Shown here: piece after piece, positions 1 to 13,360 of the stretch
Layout: each line of letters begins with the position of its first letter
Position numbering within the stretch: the stretch's first letter is position 1
Source: Scylla paramamosain
Taxonomy: Eukaryota > Arthropoda > Malacostraca > Decapoda > Portunidae
Assembly: GCF_035594125.1 (NCBI RefSeq)
Contig: NW_026973715.1
Coordinates: 165,001 to 229,000, forward strand
Length of the DNA: 64,000 nt
Reading direction: 5' to 3'
Program-made: the position numbers and the translations under genes
Notes under the pieces: model-generated
What the model was told of the DNA's origin: nothing
Seen by the model: the letters and a program-made list of their open reading frames with translations, nothing else
The model's database searches: none

Positions 1-76
1 AATATTTCACTGATGAAAATGATATATAATGAAATGTCACGGAAAAAAATGCGGTTTTTCCTGTCTCTTTTACTTT

Positions 77-78
<2 letters not shown>

Positions 79-161
<83 letters not shown>
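79..161. repeat. (CT)n microsatellite
   Basis: An essentially perfect CT/TC dinucleotide tract of about 83 bases. Open frames across it encode only Ser-Leu repeats and are not genes. Confidence 0.97.
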
Positions 162-163
<2 letters not shown>

Positions 164-549
164 GTGTTCTAGTTTTCCTGTACTGTTTTTACTGAATCTT
201 TATATATTTTTTTTTTATTTATTATTTTTGAACTTGACATGTTCCTTTTTCGTACAATTGATCATCAGTAACCGTGAATTATAAAATGAATTGTGGGTGA
301 ATACGTAAATATATCATAAATACAGTACCTATTATAAAGGACAGAACTTGAATTGTACATGATACCGTCTCGACTAAGTAAAACAGGTAAGCAACGAAGA
401 ATAAATCTCTTTTGTTTTCATTAATTCTTATGTTCGCTTTGCCTTTGTTACGTTCATGGAATCTTGTAACATGAGTATCCGTGGGGAAGGATTTTTGCTC
501 TAAAGGTCACGGATGAATGGATGGATGGATGATGTGCTGCGTGGCGGGA
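162..549. other. Unassigned AT-rich DNA
   Basis: No coding potential, repeat family or RNA gene was recognised. The stretch is AT-rich with short T runs. Confidence 0.5.
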
Positions 550-632
550 ATGTGTGTGTGTGTGAGACTGATCACACACCCACCCACCCATACACAGACA
601 CACACACACACAGACATACATACACACACACT
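550..632. repeat. Compound (GT)n / (CA)n repeat
   Basis: A short GT tract is followed by an imperfect CA/CCCA/CAGA tract. The two are partly complementary and could fold back on each other. Confidence 0.85.
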
Positions 633-1907
633 ATGTCCTACTGTATGTGTCACAACGAAAGTAAAGTTTTCTGTGAAGTGATGACTCGTAATAATTTTTG
701 CGTAGTAAGGAACAAATCGAGGAGACGGTAAAAGCATTGCTGCCTGTCCTTGTCCAGCTGTTCTGTGGTTGATCACAAGCAACTCTTATACATATGACTA
801 TTGTGTCTTTTATAAATAAAAAAATATGAAAGGGACAGATTGATATAACTTTGTTTTAAGTAATGTATTTTATGCGAAAAGAATAAGTTACTAACAAAAT
901 TTCACAATATTTAATATTGCAGAAACAAAGCAGTAATTTCCGTCAGAAAAAAAAAAAAAATACGGAATACGTGTAATTGAAATGAAAGTTAAGGCAGACA
1001 TCTGAGTAAATAGGCAATAAATGATAGACCGTGTGGACAGAATAATGTGATTTACTAATAAACAGTTGATGGTTCACCCGTTGCATAAACTTCACTTTTA
1101 AGAACAAGTCTCCATCACTCGTGACACAGCCAGTGTCCGGCATGCGGCTCGCTAATGATTTCGATCACTCTGCGACAGGATTCCAACACACCTGCCGGAT
1201 TTCATCCACGTTCTGATAATGGATCGAAGAGTATATAACGTTAATTAATGACTTTTAACTTTACCTGTAAGCTCAGCATTGTACATCATTAGTCTCTCAT
1301 CTGGATGTGTAGATGGGATTATGGAAGAGCTTTTCATTGGCACCGAAGTAAATGTTCCAAGAAGAAAAAAAAATGCAGCCATAATAACGAAATTGGTATT
1401 TCCTTAAGAAAAATCTGTGTAATTTTTTTTTTTTTCCGCTGAATTAACATTCTTTAATCAAAATTAAAATTATTTTAACCCACGTACAGCTAGATTCTAG
1501 TTGGCCTAACTATTCATCCAATTTAGACATATAGTTTCTGCCTGACTTCTTTGAACTGACATAGAAAATCAACATCAATAAACTCTTATTGATTCAGAAT
1601 TCTGTTAATTGATATAAGAATGAACTATTCATTGATACCAGAATGAGTGTTCTCTAAATGAAAAAAAATAAATAAATAAATAAAAAAAATGTTATGGCGA
1701 AATTTACATTTTTCAATAGGAACTTTGCCACACTAAATACGATCCTTTGAAAAATTCCACGAAGGATAAAATTTATTTTGATTCACTTGGGACTGAATTT
1801 CGATCTTCTGCTGAATTTCATGCTATGTGAGTGTACAGTACCAGTTGTCCTTTGCACACATACACAAACGCAGACAGACTGACAAACGAACAGTCAGAAA
1901 CTCGCGC

Positions 1908-1911
<4 letters not shown>
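633..1911. other. Unassigned DNA, no gene seen
   Basis: Both strands were read. The stretch holds short A or T runs near 947-960 and 1422-1435 and an AAAT-rich patch at 1662-1688. No recognisable exon, transposon or RNA gene was found. Confidence 0.5.

Positions 1912-1978
<67 letters not shown>
1912..1978. repeat. (CA)n microsatellite
   Basis: A near-perfect CA tract of about 67 bases. Confidence 0.97.
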
Positions 1979-1979
<1 letters not shown>

Positions 1980-3478
1980 CAGAGTTTGTCAGATTGGCGC
2001 TTCTTACTTAATTTCATTAACTCTAGATAGAGTTCATTAAAGCAACAGGAACTAAAGGTTTTGAGGTCCTTAATCATTTCTTTTGCTGTCTGTAGTGTTC
2101 CTAGAAATTTCCCCTCCACTAGACTATTTAATTAAGCGTGATATGAAACCACGTCAGTCATCGGGTTACCTTCTACAAGAATATAATTAGGTATTTGATG
2201 CAGATTCTGAGTTATTCAAATGGAATAATGTGATTTGATTCATTGACGCTGAAATTACTTACCGATACTCATGAACCGAAAGCCATCGTGCTCCTTAATT
2301 ACTTCGAGATGAGTCAGCATTGGTAACCAGGCTCGTGTTTCAGCAGCGGTGGATGTGCCCGCTAATTTTTTTTGCATTTCCGCACGGTTCATGTGACGTC
2401 AAGAGCGCAGGGAAGTTATTTATTGCCAGTAGAAGTTAAAATGTATAGTGTTAATTAACAGATAGCTCTTGTATTTACACTCTTATCCAACAGTTTTACG
2501 GGAACCCATTAACTTTCCCACAACAGTAGCAGTTTTAGTATTGGTATAAAATACAACGAAAATAAAATAAAATTGTACGATTTGTTGGTAAATTTGCGAC
2601 TGTATTATACATGAATAATTGTAAAGCAAGTTACCCTCGCTTCGTTTCCATACTTGTATCCTGCATATGTTGTATGTTTTTAATTTGCGGCAGCAGTGCA
2701 GATGGATGTATTTTTGGCCTCAGATTAAGTACTTTACTCTTGTTTAATTTTCAACGATCTTCAGTGTGTGTGTGTGAATGTTGAAGTAGAATAGTTTCTT
2801 CAGCTTTTCTCTTGATTTCCAACATCACAAGAGGAACTCGTTTGATTTTTACCGGTTGTCATTCAAGTTTTTTAAGTTGACAGTTTTCTCTCATACTTAC
2901 AATGCTCCATTTTAGCGCGGCAACATATGGCACACTTGCTCGAGTAGCAGGACACCAACTATTCTGGGTATAAGTGTCACAATGTGCCGCGTTGGTTCTG
3001 TTTCGTGTTATTCCCTTTTTGGTTTACATAAGTGTTGATCTATCATGAAAAAAAAAAGTTAATTGTGTTATTGTCCTTTTAAGTACAGAATAATATGATT
3101 AATGCAGAATGTACACGTATTACTGCACGCTTGGAGAATATGTAAAATTCCTAGAAATAATACAGGAAAGAAAAAAATAAAGCAGGAATAAATTGCACGG
3201 AAAAAAAAAAATAACTGAATTAGAGACGAGAAGGAAAAAAGTTTTTTTTTTCTTTTTTTTTCTTTTGCACCGGACAGGGAAAGAAAATTAAGCATTTATT
3301 CCGAGCCAGGAGGTGTAGCTTTCAGGGCTACTTGGCTGGCATTCACACTCGGGATTATGCTCAGATGTGGTAAAATGCGTGATTCAGGACGACTAAGTGG
3401 CGTCCCTCATATGAAGAAGTCTTGGCGCCCCAGGAAGGGAAATCTGGTGGTGGATATTTTTAGTGGTAATGGTTTTAT
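1979..3478. other. Unassigned DNA, no gene seen
   Basis: AT-rich sequence with several A or T homopolymers around 3050-3270. No coding segment matching a known family was recognised. Confidence 0.45.
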
Positions 3479-3658
3479 TGGTGGTGGTGGTGGTGGTGGT
3501 GGTGGTGGTGGTGATGATGATGATGGTGGTGATACGGCTGCTGCTATTGAGTGATATGTTATGTTACTAAAATGATAATGAATAAACACAACAATAGTGT
3601 CACCATCATCACCTCCAACACCACCACTACTATCACCACCACCAACAACAACAGCAAT

Positions 3659-3739
<81 letters not shown>
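3479..3739. repeat. Compound (GGT)n, CAC/ACA triplets and (CT)n
   Basis: A GGT tract (3479-3532) grades into GAT/GGT triplets. An imperfect CAC/CAA triplet region follows (about 3598-3660), then a perfect (CT)n from 3661 to 3739. Confidence 0.93.
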
Positions 3740-3743
<4 letters not shown>

Positions 3744-3789
3744 GTCACTGAAGGACAAATAAAGGTAAAAAAGCTCAGTGGTGTTCCCA

Positions 3790-4115
3790 AAAAAGAAACA
3801 GGAAGAGGACCAAGAGAGTTGTCCAATCCAGCTTCTGAGGCGTCTTAATACTCCTCCTTTGAAACAGTTCAAGTCGAAGGTAGGAGGGAAAACATAAACA
3901 GGAAGAGAGTTAGTTTACAAGTGAAAATGATAAAGGAGTGAAGGTACTGGTTAATTTTTGCATTAGTAAGCTAGCCAGATTAGGAATTAGTAGGAAGTCG
4001 TGTGCAGCGAGGCCGTAATAAGACTTTATCGGGTGCTACGCAGAAACCATAGAAATGGAAATAAAAGGTAGGAAGAGATGCAGCATTGCGATGAGTGAAA
4101 GATTTATCTCTCTAG
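3790..4115 (-). mobile_element. NLR-A retrotransposon, decayed 3' fragment
   Basis: On the minus strand this is a strongly diverged version of the C-terminal end of the NLR-A reverse transcriptase ORF. Landmarks shared with the better copy at 9.7-11.2 kb occur in order: a stretch matching TCTTGAAACCTCC, then TACTGGTTAA, then GTGCAGCGAGGCCG, then GATGCAGCATTGCG. Many small indels remove any reading frame. A (CT)n tract lies directly before it. The identification rests on ordered short matches only. Confidence 0.5.
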
Positions 4116-4610
4116 CCATCTGTCAGTAACTTTTGAGATTGTTAGTGGTGATGGTGTGAATGATATTTCTTCTTTCATATCAGAATCTCCAAACACATGC
4201 CAAAGATATCTGCAGTACAGACTAACGAATACGTATGTTTGCCAGAAGGCTCTGAGTATCTAAAATGAATTTTATTCGCAAAAAGAGTGCCTCCGCAGGG
4301 TTCCTGAAACAAGGCCATGAAATATTCGTAAGAAAGAGGAAAACATCAATAAACCGATGCTCCTTCGCCCCGTGTCTTGAGCAGGAAATCTTTGCAGCCC
4401 AAAGTCTGTGGATCGACATAATTTTTTTGCCAATTCAAGTTTACGAAGCAGGCGATAAAATTTGTACCGGCCAAGGACAGGACAGGCCCGAAGCGCTCCG
4501 GGTGGCTGAGCTGCGAAGGAGAACCATGAGACAGATATAAATGACGAAGGGACGCGGCTAGCCTTGGAAGATGGAGGATGGATGGATTACCGGAAGAAGG
4601 GAGTGATAAC

Positions 4611-4612
<2 letters not shown>
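4116..4612. other. Unassigned DNA
   Basis: An open frame of 91 codons at 4265-4540 has no recognisable motif and no splice or conservation support. I do not call it a gene. Confidence 0.4.
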
Positions 4613-4660
<48 letters not shown>

Positions 4661-4716
4661 TGTGTGCGTGTGTGTGTGAGAGTTGAGTGCGTGTCTGTGT
4701 GTGTGTGTGTGTATGT
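4613..4716. repeat. Compound (GA)n-(GT)n
   Basis: A perfect GA tract to about 4657 is followed by an imperfect GT tract. Confidence 0.93.
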
Positions 4717-5377
4717 ATGCAAGCAGCGTAGTGGATCTAACAGTGTTAATGTGTTTTCTGGGACATTGATTGTTAACAGCTGGACCTACCCTTCAGGCAT
4801 GTGTGTCTTTACGTCTCTGCTTTCTTCCTTCCTGATCTTTCCCGAGCATTATTATTTTCAGAGAAGTAAAACAGAAATGTTCTCACCACGTTGAATAATG
4901 CATCATATATGCCTTATGTTTTCTTAATTACCTTAGTCAACGGCGTTCCTTGGTGCCGAAATATTAAATTCATGGAGTATTTTTTCAACTTGGCAAAAAA
5001 AAAAAAAAAATCAGACTAACACAACAAGTTTCCTCATCAAAGTTTCGTAAATGCCGAGCTTTGTGAGGCTGTCCTTCGCCAGCCCCTCACCTTCCCTCAT
5101 TGTGTCTCCTGCCTCACCCTCCGCCTCGTCCACACTGAAGAGAGGCAGGAGTGTGCGTTGTGACCTGCGACGCGGAGCTGACGTCTTGTCATCTTGGGTG
5201 AAGGACGTTCAGGAGATTTATGGAATTTTTGTTCAGATAGTTACGTCGTGCACGCGTCTCGCTGGCCGTGCGTCTGTCCGTCAATCTGTTCCTCCTCAAG
5301 CATTTACTTAATTGATCAGTCGGTTAGTCAGTCTGTCAGCCAGGTAGCTTTTTTGTTTGTCTATGTTTGTCTATCAG
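4717..5377. other. Unassigned DNA
   Basis: Moderately GC-rich from 5050 to 5300. No gene was recognised. An A15-type homopolymer lies near 4996-5010. Confidence 0.4.
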
Positions 5378-5444
5378 TCTGTCTGTCTGTTCGTATGTCT
5401 GTCTGTCTGTCTGTTCTGCCAGCCCGCCCCTCTCCCTCCCCCCT

Positions 5445-5527
<83 letters not shown>

Positions 5528-5555
5528 ACACACACACACACTCACACACACTCAC
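5378..5555. repeat. Compound (TCTG)n, (CT)n, (CA)n
   Basis: TCTG tetranucleotides (about 5378-5414), a C-rich spacer, a perfect (CT)n from 5447 to 5524, then an imperfect (CA)n. The whole tract is pyrimidine-biased on the plus strand. Confidence 0.93.
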
Positions 5556-6625
<1,070 letters not shown>

Positions 6626-6627
<2 letters not shown>

Positions 6628-7730
6628 AGATTAAAAAAAAAGCAGCCACGTGAAACGAAAAACGGACGACAATTTATTTCATCATCTTGGCGGTTGCAAC
6701 ATGGACTGGGAGTTGAAAAGAAAAAATAGTCGAGCTACCTGAATTCTAGGGTAATTTAAAGTAAAAGAGGTTGGGGGAGAACGGCGAGAAGAGAGAGAGG
6801 AAGGGAAAAGAGGGAAAAAATAGAATAACAGGGAAGGAGAAAGATGACTAAAAAATAATGTGAGGAAAAGGAAAAAAAATAGGAAAGGTAGACTGTAAGA
6901 AATAAAAAGAAGAATGGATAAGTCAAGGCAGGGAGAGAAGAATATTGAATAAGAAGAGAGAAAAGTAAAAAAATGGTAAGAACGAAACAAGTAATAATGA
7001 TAGGAATGATAATAATAGTGAACGTTAAAGATGAGTAGTTTAGTAGTGGTGGTGGTGATGATAGTAGCAACAAAAAAATAATGAAAACAACAATAACGAA
7101 GAGAGCTATGATAATGGTAAAAAGCAGGAGAGAGATTCCCTTATTTCTCGCATTCATTACAACTACGTCTTGTACTCTGACATGAGTGCCCTCCATAGCC
7201 AGTGTTTGGACAAGTTAGCCTCGTTATGTACATAAGCCTTTTTCAACAAAACTTCTTGACGCTACTCGACATTTTCTTCTTGTAACTCATGTGCTCCTAC
7301 CGCCTCTCCAGCACTTCACAAATTTACGTAGTTTATTTGGTTGAGTTTGTGTCCTTGTCCGGGCCGGTGGAGACAATTTGGGTTTGTCTGCTTTCAGAGT
7401 GTAGTGCAGGACGCTGTGGTTTAACGAGGCGTACGCTTGTAACGTGGATACTTCACCTGTCTGCCGGAGAAGCATCCTCGAGAGAGACAGAGAGGGACTT
7501 CATTCATCTTACGCTCCGAGAGAATGAGTTCGCGAGTGTTATATAAATATATAATATATTGTCTCAGCACAAGGTTAAGATGACCCAGTGATACTCAGAT
7601 AGGTCATACGATCCAGGAACTGAACTTATATAACGTGGAAGACTCACCACGAGAAATTAGTGTAGTCCAATACAATGCCAAGGTAAATTGGGAGGATCGG
7701 CTTGGTACTCGAAGGCGGTGGTCACCTGCA
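6626..7730. other. Purine-rich unassigned DNA
   Basis: From 6710 to 7120 the plus strand is strikingly A/G-rich but not a simple repeat. The rest (7120-7730) has no recognisable gene. Confidence 0.45.
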
Positions 7731-7775
7731 TGTAGCTATGAGGTGACGGACAGACGGTTGCATTGTCGCAGCCTC
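7731..7775 (+). repeat. Left arm of 45-bp inverted repeat
   Basis: This segment starts TGTAGCTATGAGGTGACGGA and is the reverse complement of 8115-8159 with one mismatch in 45 bases. The arms enclose about 340 bases that include an (AAT)n tract. It is probably a terminal or subterminal inverted repeat of a small non-autonomous DNA transposon. No transposase lies between the arms. Confidence 0.8.
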
Positions 7776-8010
7776 ACAGCGGTGATTAAAAGTACTCCTG
7801 GAAAATGTTACTTGGCATCATCACACAGCTGTTTTCAAGGTCGCTTGGACTCGCTCCCCCGTCCTCCCTCGCTTTAAATGATGCCACGTATCATTTTAGA
7901 GGAGTAATTTAATCACCTCAATAATGGTGCCGTGTAATGCTTTTTGGTAAATACCGTTTTTTTCTTGTTACAAGATATTGCAATAATCCACAGCCTGCAA
8001 AAAAAAAAAA

Positions 8011-8014
<4 letters not shown>

Positions 8015-8069
<55 letters not shown>
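8015..8069. repeat. (AAT)n microsatellite
   Basis: A perfect AAT trinucleotide tract, preceded by an A12 run, lying between the arms of the 45-bp inverted repeat. Confidence 0.95.
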
Positions 8070-8076
<7 letters not shown>

Positions 8077-8114
8077 AAAATAAACCATTAGTAATTTGAG
8101 CAAGTGGCACCTCC

Positions 8115-8159
8115 GAGGCTGCGACAATGCAACCGTGTGTCCGTCACCTCATAGCTACA
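8115..8159 (-). repeat. Right arm of 45-bp inverted repeat
   Basis: The reverse complement of 7731-7775 (44 of 45 positions). Sequence similarity falls away on both sides of the arm. Confidence 0.8.
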
Positions 8160-8302
8160 CGCATAATACACCTGTGAGTCCCATACAATTTCATCTCTGA
8201 CGGGTAAGCAAAGCCTTAAAATACATATGTGTATAGAACATTTTCTACTTAGAATTACACGTTCTTTCACCTCTTTCAGTATTTACAGAAACTCGCGTTA
8301 CA

Positions 8303-8860
<558 letters not shown>

Positions 8861-9135
8861 GCCGTCAGTAATTACTCAGGATAGATAGTTGGTGATAGGG
8901 GTGTGATACACAGCCTCCCGCCTCATACTACTCATACAAGCTGTATTGACATTTTATTAATTTTGCTTGCTAAACTTCCCTGAAAGGACTAGTACCAATC
9001 GGACTAGGTCATGATGTACTCATATTTCTATTCTTGCAAATGATAATATTTTTAATATGGTGCTCTAAAGGGAATTGTAGCAAATAAAAAAAAATTCCTT
9101 ACCCTACATAACTGGGTGTCCACATTCGCCAGATT

Positions 9136-9136
<1 letters not shown>
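8861..9136. other. Unassigned DNA
   Basis: No gene or repeat family was recognised. Confidence 0.4.

Positions 9137-9213
<77 letters not shown>
9137..9213. repeat. (CT)n microsatellite
   Basis: A perfect CT tract of about 77 bases. Confidence 0.97.
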
Positions 9214-9216
<3 letters not shown>

Positions 9217-9697
9217 TTTTCTGTCTTTATCTCTTCCTGCTTTTCTTCCCTATTTGCGCATTTACTTTTATATTTACAATATAAATATAAATGGACTAAA
9301 ATTGAAAAAAAAATAATAAAAAAAAATAAAAAATAAGCGAAACACAATGGTGTAATCACATTCCACGAAAGATGCCAAGCGATTGAGTTGGTCAGATTTA
9401 CTTTTGTCATTATAACACATAAAAACAAGGTGTTGAAAACTGTATGCAGCACGTGGAATACCTCTATTTGTAGCTTACATACTGAGATTGAAAGAGAGGG
9501 GCGAATTTTGCTTACCTAACCTCCAAAAAGAAAAAAAATGCACTGTATACATAATAATCAGAGCAACTTTCATAATTTTCCTAGATTACTGAACTGTTTT
9601 ATTGCCTACCTAGACGGCATGTTTCTGATACATACATATGTATATAAATGCATACACACACACACACACACATAGATACGTATATGCATACATTCAT

Positions 9698-9714
<17 letters not shown>
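9214..9714. other. AT-rich spacer with (CA)n and (TTTA)n
   Basis: Contains a short CA tract at 9652-9671 and a TTTA tract beginning near 9700. The latter is probably the tail of the NLR-A copy that follows, on the opposite strand. No gene was seen. Confidence 0.55.
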
Positions 9715-9729
<15 letters not shown>

Positions 9730-11217
9730 TTTTTATGTAGGAGACCCTGGCCAAGGGCAAAAAAAAAAAAAAAAAAAAGCCCACTGAGATGCCAGTCCCA
9801 GAAAAAGCTCCAAACCGGTAGCAAAAAAATGAAGGATGTCTTGAAACCTCCCTCTTGAAGGAATCTAAGTCATAGGAAGGTGGAAATACAGAAGCAGGCA
9901 GGGAGTTCCAGAGTTTACCAGAGAAAGGGATGAATGACTGAAAATACTGGTTAACTCTTGCATTGGAGAGGTGGACAGAATAGGGGTGAGAGAAAGAAGA
10001 AAGTCTTGTGCAGCGAGGCCGCGGGAGGAGGGGAGGCATGCAGTTAGCAAGATCAGAAGAACAGTTAGCATGAAAATAGCGATAGAAGATACCTAAAGAT
10101 GCAACATTGCGGTGGTGAGAGAGAGGCTGAAGACAGTCAGTTAGAGGAAATGAGTTGATGAGACGAAAAGCTGTTGATTCTACCCTGTCTAGAAGAGCGG
10201 TATGAGTGGAAGCCCCCCAGACATGTGAAGCATACTCCATACATGGACGGATAACGCCCTTGTACAGAGTTAGCAGCGGGGGAGGGGGGTGAGAAAAACT
10301 GGCGGAGACGTTTCAGAACACCTAACTTCATAGAAGCTGTTTTAGCTAGAGATGAGATGTGAAGTTTCCAGTTCAGATTATAAGTAAAGGACAGACCGAG
10401 GATGTTCAGTGTAGAAGACGGGGACAGTTGAGTGTCATTGAAGAAGAGGGGATAGTTGTCTGGAAGGTTGTGTCGAGTTGATAGATGGAGGAATTGAGTT
10501 TTTGAGGCATTGAACAATACCAAGTTTGCTCTGCCCCAATCAGAAATATTAGAAAGATCAGAAGTCAAGCGTTCTGTGGTTTCCCTGCGTGAAATGTTTA
10601 CCTCCTGAAGGGTTGGACGTCTATGAAAAGACGTGGAAAAGTGCAGGGTGGTATCATCAGCGTAGGACTGGATAGGACAAGAAGTTTGGTTTACAAGATC
10701 ATTAATGAATAATAAGAAGAGAGTGGGTGACAGGACAGAACCCTGAGGAACACCACTGTTAATAGATTTAGGAGAACAGTGACCGTCTACCACAGCAGCA
10801 ATAGAACGGTCAGAAAGGAAACTTGAGATGAAGTTACAGAGAAAAGGATAGAAACCGTAGGAAGGTAGTTTGGAAATCAAAGCTTTGTGCCAGACTCTAT
10901 CAAAAGCTTTTGATATGTCCAAGGCAACAGCAAAAGTTTCACCAAAATCTCTAAAAGAGGATGACCAAGACTCAGTAAGGAAAGCCAGAAGATCACCAGT
11001 AGAGCGGCCTTGATGGAACCCATACTGGCGATCAGATAGAAGGTTGTGAAGTGATAGATGTTTAAGAATCTTCCTGTAGAGGATAGTTTAAAAAAAAAAC
11101 TTTAGATAGGCAGGAAATTAAAGCAATAGGACGGTAGTTTGAGGGATTAGAACGGTCACCCTTTTTAGGAACAGGTTGAATGTAGGCAAACTTCCAGCAA
11201 GAAGGAAAGGTTGCTCC
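9715..11217 (-). mobile_element. NLR-A non-LTR retrotransposon, 5'-truncated, RT region
   Basis: The minus strand encodes a reverse transcriptase of the jockey/CR1-like type. Recognisable blocks in order are the finger block ending NYRPIA (near 11,120), ALDISKAFDRVWH (palm motif with the first catalytic Asp, near 10,900), GVPQGSVLSP, and SYADDTTLHF (catalytic YADD, codons at 10,653-10,664). A conserved C-terminal region with WNSLPASVFPP follows. The main frame runs from about 10,922 to 10,137 and shifts near 10,275-10,290 at a G-rich homopolymer (C-rich in the coding sense). The last 170 codons continue in another frame to about 9722. The endonuclease half is missing at the 11,217 end. The 3' end has an A-rich/TAAA tail, seen as TTTA repeats and T10 on the plus strand. 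The clade is inferred from motif style; the exact clade is not certain. Confidence 0.92.
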
Positions 11218-11352
11218 ATACATTGTCTTTACTGCTTTTTATTATGTTTTTTTTTTTTTTTTTTAGTAAACAATGTGACCTACCATATTATATATGTCGG
11301 TTCTTTGTTTTTTCTCCTTTTTTTATTGTGTCCTTTATTATTTTTTTATCCT

Positions 11353-11387
<35 letters not shown>

Positions 11388-11514
11388 TTGTTTTTCATTT
11401 TTTTGTATTGTACTAAATATAATTATTTGTCTTAGCCTGAATATGCCTTATGTGAAAGTGAAACTTTACAAAAAATAAAGTGAAGAAAAGAAAGAACTCT
11501 AGATGATTTCCGTG

Positions 11515-11516
<2 letters not shown>
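11218..11516. repeat. T-rich spacer with (TTTA)n
   Basis: T homopolymers and a TTTA tract at about 11,354-11,390. No gene was seen. The TTTA tract may be a leftover retroelement tail. Confidence 0.6.

Positions 11517-11609
<93 letters not shown>
11517..11609. repeat. (CA)n microsatellite
   Basis: A CA tract of about 93 bases with a single CATA interruption near the middle. Confidence 0.97.
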
Positions 11610-11611
<2 letters not shown>

Positions 11612-11839
11612 TCAAAACAATTATTTTGATATATATTCGTCATTTATATATTTCATTCCACGTTTGCCCACATGGCCAGCCAGAATGATTTATTTTTAAC
11701 CTTTCTTCTTCCTCTCTCCCTCTCAAGGGAATAATACCACATCTTCCTTCCCTACATTTCTGCCAGTCCTTAGAGAAAGCACCTGCATCGCCTGTTCCTG
11801 TCGTCCTCCCTGGTCATTAGTCAAAATAACGACCGCCGT

Positions 11840-12335
11840 CATTGGTTCCTTCATCCCATTTCCAAGCATCTCATTGGCCATTTCTTCATCCCATGTACAT
11901 TCTTCATGTACGCGTAGCTAGATCGTCAGTCTTCGGAGAGTCAGTCTTCCGAGAGTCTTCAGAGAGAGTCAGACTTGATCAGTTCACATTCAGTCCAGTT
12001 CATATAAGTTCAGAGAGGAGCACATCGGTATCGTCACGTCTGTAATCAATTGTGTCTCGATATCATGTGTGTACATTCTATCCATTATTAAATCTAGAAC
12101 TTTTATAGAATGTCCTTTGCTCGCACAAATCAACAATATCAAACCACTACCCACGACCTCCACGCTACCAACAATATCAAGCTACTACGCGGTCCTCCAG
12201 AGCAGCCACCACCACACCAAGCATCATCAACAGAGACATTGATCATTTCAACGGAGCGGTAAGAAGTACATCATCAAAACAGTGTGGTCAACATCATCTG
12301 GAACACTGGTGACAACAAGTGGCCAAAATTTACGG
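11840..12335 (+). mobile_element. Possible LTR or retroelement leader remnant
   Basis: A region of different composition with short internal repeats of GAGAGTC (11,934-11,972), an ATTAAATC signal at 12,089 and a downstream TGGTGACAACAAGTGG string at 12,307. The last resembles the TGGTGACA-type sequence just after the 5' LTR of many Gypsy or BEL elements. No second LTR, gag or pol was found. The call is tentative and rests on these landmarks only. Confidence 0.25.
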
Positions 12336-12909
12336 AAACAGTGGTAGCAACGGTGTTGTGCGATCGAAGACACGAACTCTCGACTTTCTCAAAATCCAGT
12401 ACATGCTGAGACAAGAGTATCATATCCCATCGCAGGCAAGTTGCGAGGCGTTGTCATTTCCTACCACGCTCAAATCGTGGGTTACCACACTCTCCACGTG
12501 CTATCTTCCCTGCCGCTTCTGCCTCTTCTCCGCTCCTGACTCATCCCCGTGGTCACACCTGTCTGCCATCAAACCTGTCGCCGCCTATTCCTACTCATCA
12601 CGCCGCTCCTCTTTGCTGGTTGCCGTTCATGCTTCTTCCTGAATTGTGGGTATCCCTTGGTTCCTTCTCCGAGCCACCCCCACCTCTCCCATCCGAGTAC
12701 TCGAGGTCAAGCCTCATCGCCACCACCACTCCCCACCCAGCCCTTCTCAATGCCCGGACTCACCCAAGGTCATCTTTCCAAGTTTGCTCCCAGCAGTGAT
12801 CTTCCCAGTCATCAGGGGCCAGATCCACGAAACGGTTATTATCAACCTCCGGCAGCCAAATGGTATCCACGAACGCATAAGAGGTTGGTGTTGCCATGGT
12901 ACAAGGTAG
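12336..12909. other. Unassigned GC-richer DNA
   Basis: Open frames of up to 128 codons exist in overlapping phases at 12,319-12,935, but no frame shows a known motif. A GGGGCCAGATCCACGAAAC string at 12,817 resembles the edges of common invertebrate MITE or SINE repeats. Confidence 0.35.
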
Positions 12910-12935
12910 TTACACCACCTCCTGAGGTGGTGTAA
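12910..12935. repeat. Perfect 12-bp-arm hairpin
   Basis: TTACACCACCTC, a 2-base spacer, then its exact reverse complement. It lies at the edge of the unassigned GC-richer block and may mark a MITE end or a transcript hairpin. Confidence 0.75.
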
Positions 12936-13169
12936 GTTAACTCGCCCGAAAACTCTTATTTAAATATTTATGTGCACAAAATAACTTTTCTTTTTATTAT
13001 TATTTACAAGCTTTATCACCAAGAAAGTATGGTTTTGCGATGCATAAAGTGAAATCTTGCATGGAACACTGAAAACGAAGCATGAAAAGGAAGAGGCTGA
13101 TTTGCCCCACACGTGCGCGCTCCCCATTCCGCCTCGCAGCAATAAGTTTGTATTGTGATTAAGTATTGT

Positions 13170-13360
13170 TTTCGTCGCTTCTCCTGCATATATTGGATAT
13201 TTTCTTTGCATACTTCCACGTTCGTGCCTTGAGGCGAGAAAGGCGCTTTTGGAATCGCCTTGATTCCTTGGCATTGAGTGATAATGAGCTGATGCTCAAA
13301 TACCACTTCCCTAGGCAGTTGCCAGTGGGTCCTTCCAAAACGTCATTGGAGACACTGCAG
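13170..13360 (+). pseudogene. HARBI1-like Harbinger nuclease, N-terminal exon
   Basis: The frame reads RALRRERRFWNRLDSLALSD and continues through NELMLKYHFPRQ. This is the characteristic start of Harbinger/HARBI1-type transposase-derived nucleases: an RRER stretch, then a D-rich segment, then a YxFPR motif. The exon ends CTGCAG with a GTAAGA donor at 13,361. The 5' limit is unclear, since the frame is open upstream without an ATG. The next recognisable exon (14,278) does not join in phase, so an intermediate exon (the region before the SVSRV motif) is missing or too diverged to see. HARBI1 family proteins are nuclear. Whether this copy is a functional domesticated gene or a dead transposon is open; the frameshift in the third exon favours a pseudogene. 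Confidence 0.65.

Noticed and set aside
4265..4540. 91-codon open frame
   Set aside because: No recognisable family, no start or splice evidence, and comparable antisense frame open over the same stretch.
12319..12935. Three overlapping proline/serine-rich open frames
   Set aside because: Composition follows local C-rich DNA. No motif, no phase preference and no splice support.
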